A stretch of 7,996 nucleotides of DNA, taken from contig CAUDRX010000099.1 in assembly GCA_958451915.1 (NCBI GenBank), positions 1 through 7,996 of the forward strand. Reading direction: 5' to 3'. The position numbers were made by a program, and so were the translations under genes. Origin of the DNA: an uncultured Peptococcaceae bacterium. GTDB lineage: Bacteria > Bacillota > Peptococcia > Peptococcales > Peptococcaceae. Every line of letters starts with the position of its first letter. Position 1 is the stretch's first letter. Below, in pieces: positions 1 through 7,272 of this stretch. A model generated the notes under the pieces. It was not told the DNA's origin, made no database searches, and saw nothing but the letters and a program-made list of their open reading frames with translations.

Positions 1-12
1 AAAGATTATTGC

Positions 13-18
13 GGAGGT
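13..18 (+). promoter_or_regulatory. Ribosome binding site of moeA
   Basis: GGAGGT lies 8 bases before the ATG at 27. It fixes that start and rules out the in-frame TTG at 9, whose first codons overlap it. Only 26 bases precede the gene, and no promoter can be identified in them. Confidence 0.8.
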
Positions 19-26
19 GTAAAAAA

Positions 27-1247
27 ATGCTGGAGGTAAAAACGCCGGAGGAAGTCTGGCGATTGATCGATGCACAGTTCGTGCCACTGGCACAGGCGGA
101 AACAGTTCCTTTGGAGCAGGCGATTGGCCGTACACTGGCGGAGGATGTTATTACCAGAGAATATGTGCCGGATTTTGACCGTTCAACGGTGGACGGCTAT
201 GCGCTCCGGGCGCGGGATACTTTTGGTTCGAGTGGTGCGATCCCGGCGATCCTGCCTTTGGCGGGAGAGATCCTGATGGGGGAAGGCGCCGGGATGTCAC
301 TGATGCCAGAGACTTGCGTGGCTGTGCCAACGGGGGGTGCGATACCCGCTGGCGCCGATAGCGTGGTCATGATCGAATATACCGAGGATTACGGAGATGG
401 GACCATCGGTATCACGAAGCCGGCTGCGCCAGGGCAAAACATGATCTTTCGCGGCGATGATGTTTATCCAGGCAAGGTTATCCTGCACAAGGGGCGTATT
501 TTAGGTGCGCAGGATATCGGGGCGCTGGCTGCGATCGGTCAGGTCGCTGTGCAGGTGGCTAAAAAGCCGCGCGTAGGCGTGATCTCGACGGGAGATGAGC
601 TGATCCCGCCTAAGGAGACGCCGGGCTCTGGCCAGGTGCGCGATGTCAACAGTCCGATGCTGGGTGCGATGCTCAGCGCTTTTGGTACCGAGGTCAGGCA
701 ATATGGCATTGTCAGGGATGATGCAGTACGTCTGGCTGAAGTGGTCGCCGAAGCAGCAGAAGTGTGTGATGCTGTGATCCTCTCCGGGGGCAGCAGCGTT
801 GGTGTGAAGGATGCTACCTGCCGCATCATCGAAACACGTGGTGATCTGCTCTTGCATGGCATCGCCATCAAGCCCGGAAAACCGACCATTCTGGGCCGTG
901 AAGGCAACAAACCGCTTGTTGGGCTGCCGGGTCACCCGGTGGCGGCGTATTTTATCACTAAGCTTTTTGTCCTGCCAATTTTGGCGCGTTTGATGGGTAA
1001 ACGTACGAATCATTATACGGTCCCAGCGCGCATTAGTGAGAAGATGGGCGCCAACCACGGACGGGCGCAGTACCAGTGCTGCCGTCTGGAGCAGCGTGCA
1101 GATGGCCTGATGGCGCATCCGATCCGCGGCAAGTCGGGGTTGATCACGACTTTGGCCGGGAGTGACGGGTATTTTTGTATCGACAGAGATTGTGAAGGAC
1201 TTGCGCAGGGTGTGGAAGTTCAAGTGACGATATGTTCGGGGGATTGA
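27..1247 (+). CDS. moeA: MoeA, molybdopterin molybdotransferase
   Basis: This cytoplasmic enzyme catalyses the last step of Moco synthesis: it inserts molybdate into adenylylated molybdopterin (MPT-AMP, supplied by MogA) and releases AMP. The 406-residue product has the usual MoeA length and motif order. Seen are DRSTVDGYAL at about residues 51-60, PTGGAIPAGAD at 101-111, the MPT-binding STGDEL at 187-192, SGGSSVGVKD at 253-262, PGKPTILG at 283-290 and GLPGHPVAA at 299-307, followed by a C-terminal beta-barrel region (about 330-406). I chose the ATG at 27 over the in-frame TTG at 9 because GGAGGT at 13-18 is correctly spaced for 27 and lies inside the longer reading. The next gene begins 3 bases after the stop. 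The promoter must lie upstream of the window. Family assignment is very secure. Whether this copy handles molybdate or tungstate cannot be read from the sequence. Confidence 0.96.
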   Translation: MLEVKTPEEVWRLIDAQFVPLAQAETVPLEQAIGRTLAEDVITREYVPDFDRSTVDGYALRARDTFGSSGAIPAILPLAGEILMGEGAGMSLMPETCVAVPTGGAIPAGADSVVMIEYTEDYGDGTIGITKPAAPGQNMIFRGDDVYPGKVILHKGRILGAQDIGALAAIGQVAVQVAKKPRVGVISTGDELIPPKETPGSGQVRDVNSPMLGAMLSAFGTEVRQYGIVRDDAVRLAEVVAEAAEVCDAVILSGGSSVGVKDATCRIIETRGDLLLHGIAIKPGKPTILGREGNKPLVGLPGHPVAAYFITKLFVLPILARLMGKRTNHYTVPARISEKMGANHGRAQYQCCRLEQRADGLMAHPIRGKSGLITTLAGSDGYFCIDRDCEGLAQGVEVQVTICSGD

Positions 1248-1250
1248 ATC

Positions 1251-3161
1251 ATGGGATTTGAATATTTGACCAATGTACCGCTTGAGGAGGCACGCGAAGA
1301 TTATCTGACGAAACTGATCGCCGGCGGCTTTGCCGACGCACTCGAACGGGTGCCAGTACAGGAAGCGGCAGGCCGCATCACGGCTCATGCTGTATATGCA
1401 GTGATATGTGCGCCACATTATGCGGCAAGTGCGATGGACGGAGTTGCTGTGCATGCGAAGGATACCTTTGGCGCGACGGAGACGACGCCGGTGCGTTTGA
1501 CGCCGGAACAGTTTATCGTTGTCGATACCGGGGACCCGGTGCCGGAAGGCTGTGACGCAGTTATCATGATCGAGGACATCGTGCAGAATGAGGATGACAC
1601 GATCACCATCTATGCGGCGGCAGCGCCCTGGCAGCACATCCGTCAGATCGGTGAAGACATCTGTGCCGGCGAGATGATCCTTGCCTCTCATATGAAGGTG
1701 ACGCCGGCGGCGATCGGCGCGATGATCGCCGGTGGTGTGCTGGAGATCGATGTCATCCGCCGACCTCGCGTCGGTATCATTCCGACAGGGGATGAGATCG
1801 TCTCGCCATGTGCCGATCCAAAGCCGGGGGACATCCTTGAGTTCAACTCTTCCATCTTCTCCGCAATGGTGCGTGAATGGGGTGCAGAGCCGCAAACCTA
1901 CCCGATCGTGCCGGATAAATTTGACGCGATCCGCGATATGGTCGCCAAAGCGGTGGCTGAATGTGATTTAGTGATACTAAACGCGGGCTCTTCCGCCGGC
2001 CGGGAGGACTATTCTGTGTCGGTGATCCGAGAGCTGGGCGAGGTGGTGCATCATGGCATCGCTATCAAACCGGGTAAGCCGGCTATCCTGGGGATCTGCG
2101 GGTCAGTGCCGGTCTTAGGGGTGCCAGGCTATCCGGTCAGCGGTATCATCGTCATTGAAGAACTCTTGCGGCCATTGCTCGATACATGGTTCTGCCAAAG
2201 CAGCCAGCCCCCGGCAATGGTGACAGCGACGCTGACCCGGCCGGTCGTCAGCGGTCTGAAATATGAAGAATTCGTGCGCGTGCGCATGGGCTATGTGGGC
2301 AACAAACTGACGGCGTCTCCGTTGAGCCGCGGCGCTGGCGTTGTTTCTTCCTTCATGAAGGCCGATGGCATCATGGTGGTGCCACAGGGGACCGAGGGTT
2401 TTGAAGCGGGTGATGAAGTGCAGGTGCGCCTTTTGAGCGACCTGGAAAAACTCAAGAACACCCTTGTTGTCATCGGTAGTCATGACCCACTCTTGGATGA
2501 AGTGGCAGATATGATGCATCTGGCTGATGCAGATGTTTATATGAGCAGCACTCATGTGGGGTCGATGGGAGGGATCATGGCCATCCGCCGGGGAGAAGCG
2601 CATGCCGGTGGCTGTCATCTGCTCGATACTGAGACGGGCCAGTACAATCTTTCGTTCCTGAAAAAATATTTCCCGAATGGCGGTGTCAAACTCGTGCGCT
2701 GCGTGGGTCGGCAGCAAGGGTTGATGCTCGCCAAGGGCAACCCGCTGAACATCCGCGATTTTGCGGACATCGCTAAAGAGGGTGTACGCTATGTGAACCG
2801 TCAGAAAGGCTCCGGGACGCGTGTGCTCATGGACTATCTCTGCACGCAGTATCATGTGAACGCCGATGACATCTACGGCTATGAACGTGAAGAGCTGACA
2901 CACACATCGGTGGCTGCGCAGATCGCAAATGGCAGCGCTGATGCGGGTATGGGGATCTATTCTGCGGCTCAGCTCTATGATCTGGATTTTCTGCCGATCT
3001 GCATCGAAGAGTATGACCTGATCATCCCGGATCATGCCTGGGAAACACCAGTGGTCCAGCAGCTGATCGCTACGCTGCAAAGCGATGCGTTCAAAGAAAA
3101 GATGCTTGCCATGGGCGGTTACACGGTGGAAGCTCCCGGGACGCTCATCCCGATCGTATGA
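1251..3161 (+). CDS. MoeA-type molybdopterin biosynthesis protein fused to a PBP-like domain
   Basis: This 636-residue protein has two parts. Residues about 1-396 form a second MoeA module with SAMDGVAV at 60-67, VDTGDPVPEGCDA at 91-103, PWQHIRQIGED at 126-136, PTGDEI at 178-183, NAGSSAGRED at 244-253, HGIAIKPGKPAILG at 268-281 and GVPGYPVSG at 290-298. Residues about 402-620 form a substrate-binding (PBP-like) domain with VGSMGGIMAIRRGEAHAGG at 436-454, NRQKGSGTR at 516-524 and IANGSADAGMG at 558-568. The same domain arrangement is known in Bacillota and archaea. The PWQHxR and PGYPVS variants separate this branch from classical MoeA. The binding domain has no visible signal peptide or membrane segment, so it should sit in the cytoplasm. 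Ligand binding, perhaps an oxyanion or a pterin intermediate, is inference. GGGGGA at 1238-1243 serves the start. The paralogue immediately upstream suggests divided roles. Confidence 0.92.
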   Translation: MGFEYLTNVPLEEAREDYLTKLIAGGFADALERVPVQEAAGRITAHAVYAVICAPHYAASAMDGVAVHAKDTFGATETTPVRLTPEQFIVVDTGDPVPEGCDAVIMIEDIVQNEDDTITIYAAAAPWQHIRQIGEDICAGEMILASHMKVTPAAIGAMIAGGVLEIDVIRRPRVGIIPTGDEIVSPCADPKPGDILEFNSSIFSAMVREWGAEPQTYPIVPDKFDAIRDMVAKAVAECDLVILNAGSSAGREDYSVSVIRELGEVVHHGIAIKPGKPAILGICGSVPVLGVPGYPVSGIIVIEELLRPLLDTWFCQSSQPPAMVTATLTRPVVSGLKYEEFVRVRMGYVGNKLTASPLSRGAGVVSSFMKADGIMVVPQGTEGFEAGDEVQVRLLSDLEKLKNTLVVIGSHDPLLDEVADMMHLADADVYMSSTHVGSMGGIMAIRRGEAHAGGCHLLDTETGQYNLSFLKKYFPNGGVKLVRCVGRQQGLMLAKGNPLNIRDFADIAKEGVRYVNRQKGSGTRVLMDYLCTQYHVNADDIYGYEREELTHTSVAAQIANGSADAGMGIYSAAQLYDLDFLPICIEEYDLIIPDHAWETPVVQQLIATLQSDAFKEKMLAMGGYTVEAPGTLIPIV

Positions 3162-4492
3162 TGATCGAGACGGAAGTCGCGGTCATTGGCGGCGGCCTGC
3201 TCGGGACGATGATGGCACGTCAGCTCAGACGCTGGCAGCTGAATGTGCTTTTGATCGAAGCAGCAGAAGACGTTTGCACGGGCATCTCGCGTGCAAATTC
3301 AGCCATTGTTTACAGCGGCTGCGACAATCAGCCGGGCAGTCTTAAGGCCCGGCTCACGGTTGCGGGAAATGCCCGGTTTGATATACTCTGCGAGGCTTTG
3401 GATGTGCCTTTTGCACGTTGTGGCAGTTTGATGGTTGCCCGGGGACCAAATGGCGTGGCGCATCTCAGGAAAAAAATGACACAAGGACGGGTCAATGGCG
3501 TGCCAGGGCTGGAACTTTTGAGTGCTGAGGCGGCACGCCGTTTGGAGCCGATGCTCTCAGAGACGGTACAGGCTGCTTTGTATGCGCCGACATGCGGCGT
3601 CGTTGATCCCTGGCAGCTTGCATTGGCTGCCTATGAAAATGCCCTGGCCAACGGTGCACAGGCCCTCTTAAGGGAAACTGTCGTGGCGATCACACGGTGC
3701 GCACAAGGCTATCTCCTCACGACCACGCGGCATTGCGTCAAAGCGCGTGCTGTCGTCAACTGTGCTGGGATTTCAGCCGATCGGGTGCAGGACCTGGTCT
3801 TTCCTGCCCGGGTCAGGCTGCAGCTCGATGCGGCGGATTATCTGATCCTTGACCGGACGGCACCATCTCCGCGCCACGTTCTCTTTGCAGAGGAAGAAAC
3901 GGGTAAAGGTGTGACTGCAGTGCCAACGGTACAGGGAAATCTGCTCCTGGCGTCGCCTCCGCGCCCTTTGGCGGGGGCGCTCTGGGCAACGTCAAGCCAG
4001 GGCCTGCACGATCTGGCAGAGCGGGCAGCGGCGTTTTTGCCGGCTTTTGCTCCCTCCCAGGTGATCCGTTCTTTTGCAGCAGTGCGGCCAAACCCTTATC
4101 TGGTCTCAGACCGTGGCCGGAGACTACATGATCTGATCATCGAACGGCCAGCACCAGATTTTATCAGCCTGATCGGTGTGAAGACGCCGGGGCTGACCTG
4201 TGCGGCGCTCCTGACAGCAGACGTTGCAGAGCGGTTGGCAATGCATTGCCAGGCAGCGATCAACAGGAACTTTTCCCCGTATCGGGCGGGGATCCATCGT
4301 CAAGACGGGCCGATCATCTGCCAGTGCGGTCAGATCACGGAAGGTGCGGTGCGGGAGGCCATCTGCCGTGGAGCCCGGACAGTGGATGGTGTCAAACACC
4401 GTGTTGGCAGCGGCCTGGGCCATTGTCAGGGCAGCCGCTGCCGGATCCGGATAGAAGCACTTTTGAAGGAGCAGGAACATGGAACAGTGTGA
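3158..4492 (+). CDS. DAO/GlpA-like FAD-dependent oxidoreductase with BFD-like [2Fe-2S] tail
   Basis: This is a predicted flavoenzyme of 444 residues. An N-terminal Rossmann FAD site (VIGGGLLGTMMA, about 9-20) is followed by SRANSAIVYSG (44-54), typical of the GlpA/L-2-hydroxyglutarate-oxidase-like part of the DAO superfamily. A flavin-closing region lies at about 338-352 (LIGVKTPGLTCAALL). The C-terminus is a BFD-like domain with C388-x-C390 and C423-x4-C428, expected to hold a [2Fe-2S] cluster. Homologues usually occur as glycerol-3-phosphate-dehydrogenase-like or HcnC-like subunits paired with an HcnB-like partner, as found here 14 bases into its 3' end. The substrate cannot be named. No membrane segment is apparent. 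The start ATG overlaps the upstream stop (ATGATG at 3158-3163), so 3161 is an equal alternative. No convincing Shine-Dalgarno site precedes it, which suggests translation coupled to the MoeA fusion gene. A role in Moco metabolism rests on position only. Confidence 0.85.
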   Translation: MMIETEVAVIGGGLLGTMMARQLRRWQLNVLLIEAAEDVCTGISRANSAIVYSGCDNQPGSLKARLTVAGNARFDILCEALDVPFARCGSLMVARGPNGVAHLRKKMTQGRVNGVPGLELLSAEAARRLEPMLSETVQAALYAPTCGVVDPWQLALAAYENALANGAQALLRETVVAITRCAQGYLLTTTRHCVKARAVVNCAGISADRVQDLVFPARVRLQLDAADYLILDRTAPSPRHVLFAEEETGKGVTAVPTVQGNLLLASPPRPLAGALWATSSQGLHDLAERAAAFLPAFAPSQVIRSFAAVRPNPYLVSDRGRRLHDLIIERPAPDFISLIGVKTPGLTCAALLTADVAERLAMHCQAAINRNFSPYRAGIHRQDGPIICQCGQITEGAVREAICRGARTVDGVKHRVGSGLGHCQGSRCRIRIEALLKEQEHGTV

Positions 4493-5342
4493 CATTCTTG
4501 TGATCGGTGGCGGTGCCGCAGGCATTGCTGCAGCCAGCAGCGCGGCCGGGAAAGAGGCGGCCGTTTGCCTGGTCGAGGCCGAAGTGGCTCTGGGCGGTGT
4601 GCTGCGGCAGTGCGCGCATCATGGCTTTGGCGCAGGATTGGACGGACCGGGTTACATCAGGATGCTGCGTCAGATGCTGCCAGCGGGCGTGAATGTGCAG
4701 ATGGAAACAACGGTACTGGCACTTTCGACGGCGCGGACGGCGCTGCTGGCAGATGCGAGCGGTGCGCGCAGATCGCTCGGTTTTGCGCGGGTGATCCTGG
4801 CGACAGGGGCCTGTGAGATCCCGGCTGGCGCGCTGCCCCTTGCGGGCACACGACCAGAGGGTGTTTATACTGCTGGCGAGATGCAGGCCCGCATGAACCT
4901 GTATGGCGAAGTCCCGGAAGGACCAGTGGTGATCCTGGGCAGCGGTGATCTTGGTCTGATTATGGCGGCACAGCTTGAAGCTGAGGGGCTTTCAGTGACA
5001 CTGGTTGAACGAGGGGCGCATGCAGGTGGGCTGCCTCGCAACCGTGACTGTCTGGAGGCGACGGGTGTGCGGCTTTGCTGTGGGCGGACGATCCGCGAAC
5101 TGGTCGGGACAGGGCACTTAGAGGCGGTCATCCTCTCGGATGGCACTATGCTGGCCTGCCGGACGTTGCTCATCGCCGTTGGACTGCGGCCGGAGCGCGT
5201 GCTCGCCAGGCCGCTCGGCGATGTTCCGTGGCTTTATCTGTGCGGTAATTGCCACCGGGTGCATGCGATGATCGAATCGGTCGTGGCAGAAGGGGCGGCA
5301 ATCGGTCAACGGGCTTATGAAGATTGGAGGGAAGAACGATGA
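4479..5342 (+). CDS. Compact HcnB/thioredoxin-reductase-like FAD/NAD(P) oxidoreductase
   Basis: This 287-residue flavoprotein has two nucleotide-binding folds. The FAD motif VIGGGAAGIAAA lies at about 8-19, LRQCAHHGFG at 42-51 has the Cys-containing loop common to this subfamily, and VILATGACEIP follows at 105-115. The NAD(P) motif VILGSGDLGLIMA lies at 151-163, and the closing FAD motif LYLCGNCHRVHAMIES at 253-267. From memory, relatives are near 415 residues. This copy lacks most of the stretch between LRPER (about 236-240) and the CGN motif, and it has shortened loops, yet the frame is intact and both dinucleotide sites remain. It probably pairs with the preceding DAO-like protein and passes electrons between its flavin, NAD(P) and that protein's iron-sulfur cluster. 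AAGGAG at 4466-4471 supports the start, and the gene overlaps its upstream neighbour by 14 bases. The DUF1667-type third subunit often found after such pairs is absent, and moaA follows instead. Substrate unknown. Confidence 0.83.
   Translation: MEQCDILVIGGGAAGIAAASSAAGKEAAVCLVEAEVALGGVLRQCAHHGFGAGLDGPGYIRMLRQMLPAGVNVQMETTVLALSTARTALLADASGARRSLGFARVILATGACEIPAGALPLAGTRPEGVYTAGEMQARMNLYGEVPEGPVVILGSGDLGLIMAAQLEAEGLSVTLVERGAHAGGLPRNRDCLEATGVRLCCGRTIRELVGTGHLEAVILSDGTMLACRTLLIAVGLRPERVLARPLGDVPWLYLCGNCHRVHAMIESVVAEGAAIGQRAYEDWREER
5326..5331 (+). promoter_or_regulatory. Ribosome binding site of moaA
   Basis: GGAGGG, 7 bases before the ATG at 5339, lies within the last codons of the upstream flavoprotein gene. 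It decides the moaA start against the TTG at 5324. Confidence 0.75.
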
Positions 5343-6292
5343 ATGATAGCTATGGACGCGCGATCACCTATCTGCGCGTGTCAGTGACAGAGCTGTGCAA
5401 TCTGCGCTGCCGTTACTGCATGCCGGAAGAGGGGGTGGTAAAAAGACGGCACGAGGAGATGCTCACCGAGGATGAACTCATCGAAGCCATCACCCAAGCC
5501 GCAGCGCTGGGTATCACTAAGGTTCGCATCACTGGCGGTGAACCGCTGGTCAAACCGAACATCATTTCTATCTGTGCGCGTACAGCGGCCATTCCAGGTA
5601 TCCGTGAGGTCTGTGTGACGACCAACGGTACGCTGCTTCGCGATCTGGCGTGTCCGCTCAGGAAAGCAGGGGTAAAACGCCTCAATCTCAGCGTCGATAC
5701 CCTCGATGCAAAGAAATATGCCTATATCACACGGTGCGGGCGTATCGAAGATTTCTTTGCCGGTCTGGAGGCCGCGCTCGCTGCCGGCTTTCAGAAGATC
5801 AAACTCAATGCCGTCCTCATCGGCGGCTTCAACGACGATGAGATCGTGCCGCTGGCAGAACTGACGCGGCGTTATCCGATCGATGTGCGCTTTATCGAAC
5901 TGATGCCGATGCTGGATCATCTGGATTTCGATGAGAATGCATTTATCCCCTATACGCGGGTGCTGGAGGCGTTGCCAGACCTTTTGCCCGTCGACGCTGA
6001 CGGTGGTGTCGCTAAACTCTACCGTCTGCCGGACGCCTTGGGCAATGTCGGTCTGATCAGTCCGGTGAATGCGCATTTCTGCGGCGAATGTAACCGTATT
6101 CGTCTGACTGCTGATGGCAAGATCAAGCCTTGTCTGCATTCTTCTGAGGAGATTTCCCTGAAGGGATTGGATGCAAACGGCATGCGTGCGCAATTGGTGC
6201 AGGCCATTCGGCATAAACCTGAATGGCACGGCGACCTTGATGCCTTGCATTATTCCCAGGCAGGGCGCAGCATGAACCAGATAGGAGGATGA
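5339..6292 (+). CDS. moaA: MoaA, GTP 3',8-cyclase (radical SAM)
   Basis: MoaA starts Moco synthesis by converting GTP to 3',8-cyclo-7,8-dihydro-GTP with S-adenosylmethionine and two [4Fe-4S] clusters. The 317-residue product is close to the usual length. It carries the radical SAM motif C20-x3-C24-x2-C27 (TELCNLRCRYC), RITGGEPL for SAM binding, TTNGT, NLSVDTL, and RFIELMP. The second cluster motif C248-x2-C251-x13-C265 (CGECNRIRLTADG region) binds the cluster that contacts GTP. The protein ends in Gly-Gly, the tail needed for activity in characterised MoaA. I chose the ATG at 5339, served by GGAGGG at 5326-5331, over the in-frame TTG at 5324 that overlaps that site. The ATGA overlap at 5339-5342 couples it to the flavoprotein gene upstream. 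All expected catalytic features are present. Confidence 0.97.
   Translation: MNDSYGRAITYLRVSVTELCNLRCRYCMPEEGVVKRRHEEMLTEDELIEAITQAAALGITKVRITGGEPLVKPNIISICARTAAIPGIREVCVTTNGTLLRDLACPLRKAGVKRLNLSVDTLDAKKYAYITRCGRIEDFFAGLEAALAAGFQKIKLNAVLIGGFNDDEIVPLAELTRRYPIDVRFIELMPMLDHLDFDENAFIPYTRVLEALPDLLPVDADGGVAKLYRLPDALGNVGLISPVNAHFCGECNRIRLTADGKIKPCLHSSEEISLKGLDANGMRAQLVQAIRHKPEWHGDLDALHYSQAGRSMNQIGG
6284..6289 (+). promoter_or_regulatory. Ribosome binding site of moaC, coinciding with the Gly-Gly codons of moaA
   Basis: GGAGGA is the pair of glycine codons at the end of moaA and also the Shine-Dalgarno site for moaC. The ATG at 6289 overlaps the site itself and is too close to be used. The ATG at 6295 has normal spacing, so moaC starts there. 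Confidence 0.75.
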
Positions 6293-6294
6293 TC

Positions 6295-6780
6295 ATGAGC
6301 GATTTTACTCATTTTAATGACGAAGGCCGCGCTAAGATGGTCAATGTCGGTGAAAAGCCGGTGAGCCATCGTACAGCAGTGGCTAGCGGACGCGTGCTCG
6401 TCAATGAAAAAACCTTCGCCCTCATCCAAAGTGGTGGCATGAAGAAGGGCGACGTTCTCACGGTGGCGCAGATCGCCGGTGTCATGGGCGCCAAGCGCAC
6501 GCCGGATCTGATCCCGATGTGCCATCCGATCCTTTTGGCGGGCATCGATCTTTCGCTCTCCCTGGACGAGATGCAGCACGCTGTCAGGATCACCGCCTCG
6601 GTCTCCTGTGACGGACGTACCGGCGTGGAGATGGAAGCGCTGACGGCGGTCTCAGCTGCTGCGCTGACCGTTTATGATATGTGCAAAGCCGTGCAGAAAG
6701 ACATGGTCATCACCGACATCCGCCTGGAATCGAAGACAGGCGGCGTGCACGGCGATTTTGAAAGGAAGGAAAAGCCATGA
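6295..6780 (+). CDS. moaC: MoaC, cyclic pyranopterin monophosphate synthase
   Basis: MoaC converts the MoaA product 3',8-cyclo-7,8-dihydro-GTP to cyclic pyranopterin monophosphate. The 161-residue protein matches the family length, and its key residues fall at the same numbers as recalled for the E. coli enzyme: Lys51, Cys76-His77 in MCHPILL (75-81), Glu112-Met113-Glu114 in VEMEALTAVS, Asp128 and Lys131 in YDMCKAVQKDM (127-137). The N-terminus (FNDEGRAKMVNVGEKPVSHRTA) is also classical. The C-terminus has TGGVHGDF where many homologues have a GGKSG-type end, a small variation. The start at 6295 is set by the ribosome site at 6284-6289; an upstream ATG at 6289 would add two residues. It begins 2 bases after moaA and overlaps mogA by ATGA, so translation of the three is probably coupled. 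Confidence 0.97.
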   Translation: MSDFTHFNDEGRAKMVNVGEKPVSHRTAVASGRVLVNEKTFALIQSGGMKKGDVLTVAQIAGVMGAKRTPDLIPMCHPILLAGIDLSLSLDEMQHAVRITASVSCDGRTGVEMEALTAVSAAALTVYDMCKAVQKDMVITDIRLESKTGGVHGDFERKEKP

Positions 6781-7271
6781 GTTACAAAGCAGCCGTCATC
6801 ACTGTGAGCGACAAAGGGGCGCGCGGCGAACGTGAAGATACCAGTGGACCAAACCTCTGTCGTCTCTTGCGAGAGAAAGGGTTTGACGTTGTCCATACGG
6901 CGATCGTGCCGGATGAGGCGCCCGCCATACAAGATGTCCTCCTGTATTGCAGCGACGTGCTGCATGCAGCGTTGGTGCTGACCACCGGCGGTACAGGTTT
7001 TTCACCGCGGGACGTTACTCCGGAAGCGACGCTCGCTGTGATCGAAAGACAGACGCCGGGCATCCCTGAAGCGATGCGTGCCGAATCTATGCGCATCACC
7101 CCAAAAGGTTGTCTCTCGCGCAGTGTTGCCGGTATCCGTGGACGCACATTGATCGTCAATCTGCCCGGCAGCAGGAAAGCTGCTGAAGAGAACATACTTG
7201 CTGTCATCGACCCTTTGGCGCATGGTCTTGACATGCTCTATTCTGAAGGCTCTGCTGATTGCGGACGATGA
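6777..7271 (+). CDS. mogA: MogA-type molybdopterin adenylyltransferase
   Basis: This enzyme activates molybdopterin by adenylylation with ATP, giving the MPT-AMP used by MoeA. The 164-residue product is a single MPT-binding domain. Seen are ITVSDKGARGEREDTSG (8-24), VPDEAPAIQD with Asp46 (44-53), TTGGTGFSPRDVTPEAT with Asp79 (69-85), SRSVAGIRG (114-122) and LPGSRKAAEEN (129-139). SPRDVTPEAT matches MogA, whereas the MoaB branch, which lacks proven adenylyltransferase activity in E. coli, has a different sequence there. The two aspartates correspond to the catalytic Asp49 and Asp82 of E. coli MogA by recalled alignment. The gene overlaps moaC by ATGA and has a purine-rich ribosome site (AAGGAAGGA, 6762-6770). 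It is the last gene of the operon, because a strong hairpin starts just after its stop. Databases may label it MoaB/Mog family. Confidence 0.93.
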   Translation: MSYKAAVITVSDKGARGEREDTSGPNLCRLLREKGFDVVHTAIVPDEAPAIQDVLLYCSDVLHAALVLTTGGTGFSPRDVTPEATLAVIERQTPGIPEAMRAESMRITPKGCLSRSVAGIRGRTLIVNLPGSRKAAEENILAVIDPLAHGLDMLYSEGSADCGR

Positions 7272-7272
7272 G

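Noticed and set aside
9..26. Upstream TTG start for moeA, adding six residues
   Set aside because: The added codons overlap the ribosome binding site, and the ATG at 27 is correctly spaced from it.
501..1895. Long minus-strand open frame of 464 codons
   Set aside because: It lies antisense across the two moeA genes, whose motifs are unmistakable. Its translation is a low-complexity-like mix rich in His, Arg and Asp with no domain pattern. It is a shadow of high-GC coding sequence.
2115..3080. Minus-strand open frame of 321 codons
   Set aside because: It is antisense to the PBP-like half of the MoeA fusion. The translation is His- and Phe-rich with no recognisable motif, and the sense-strand protein has clear family motifs.
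4479..5342. Short HcnB-like gene as a truncated pseudogene
   Set aside because: The frame is intact, with FAD, NAD(P) and closing FAD motifs all present and a normal ribosome site. It ends in an ordinary overlap with moaA, so a compact functional form is more likely.
5381..6250. Minus-strand open frame of 289 codons
   Set aside because: It covers moaA in antisense and has no motif. It is explained by codon structure of the sense gene.
6777..7271. MoaB rather than MogA for the last operon gene
   Set aside because: The SPRDVTPEAT segment and both catalytic-type aspartates match MogA. A MoaB label in databases would reflect shared family membership.
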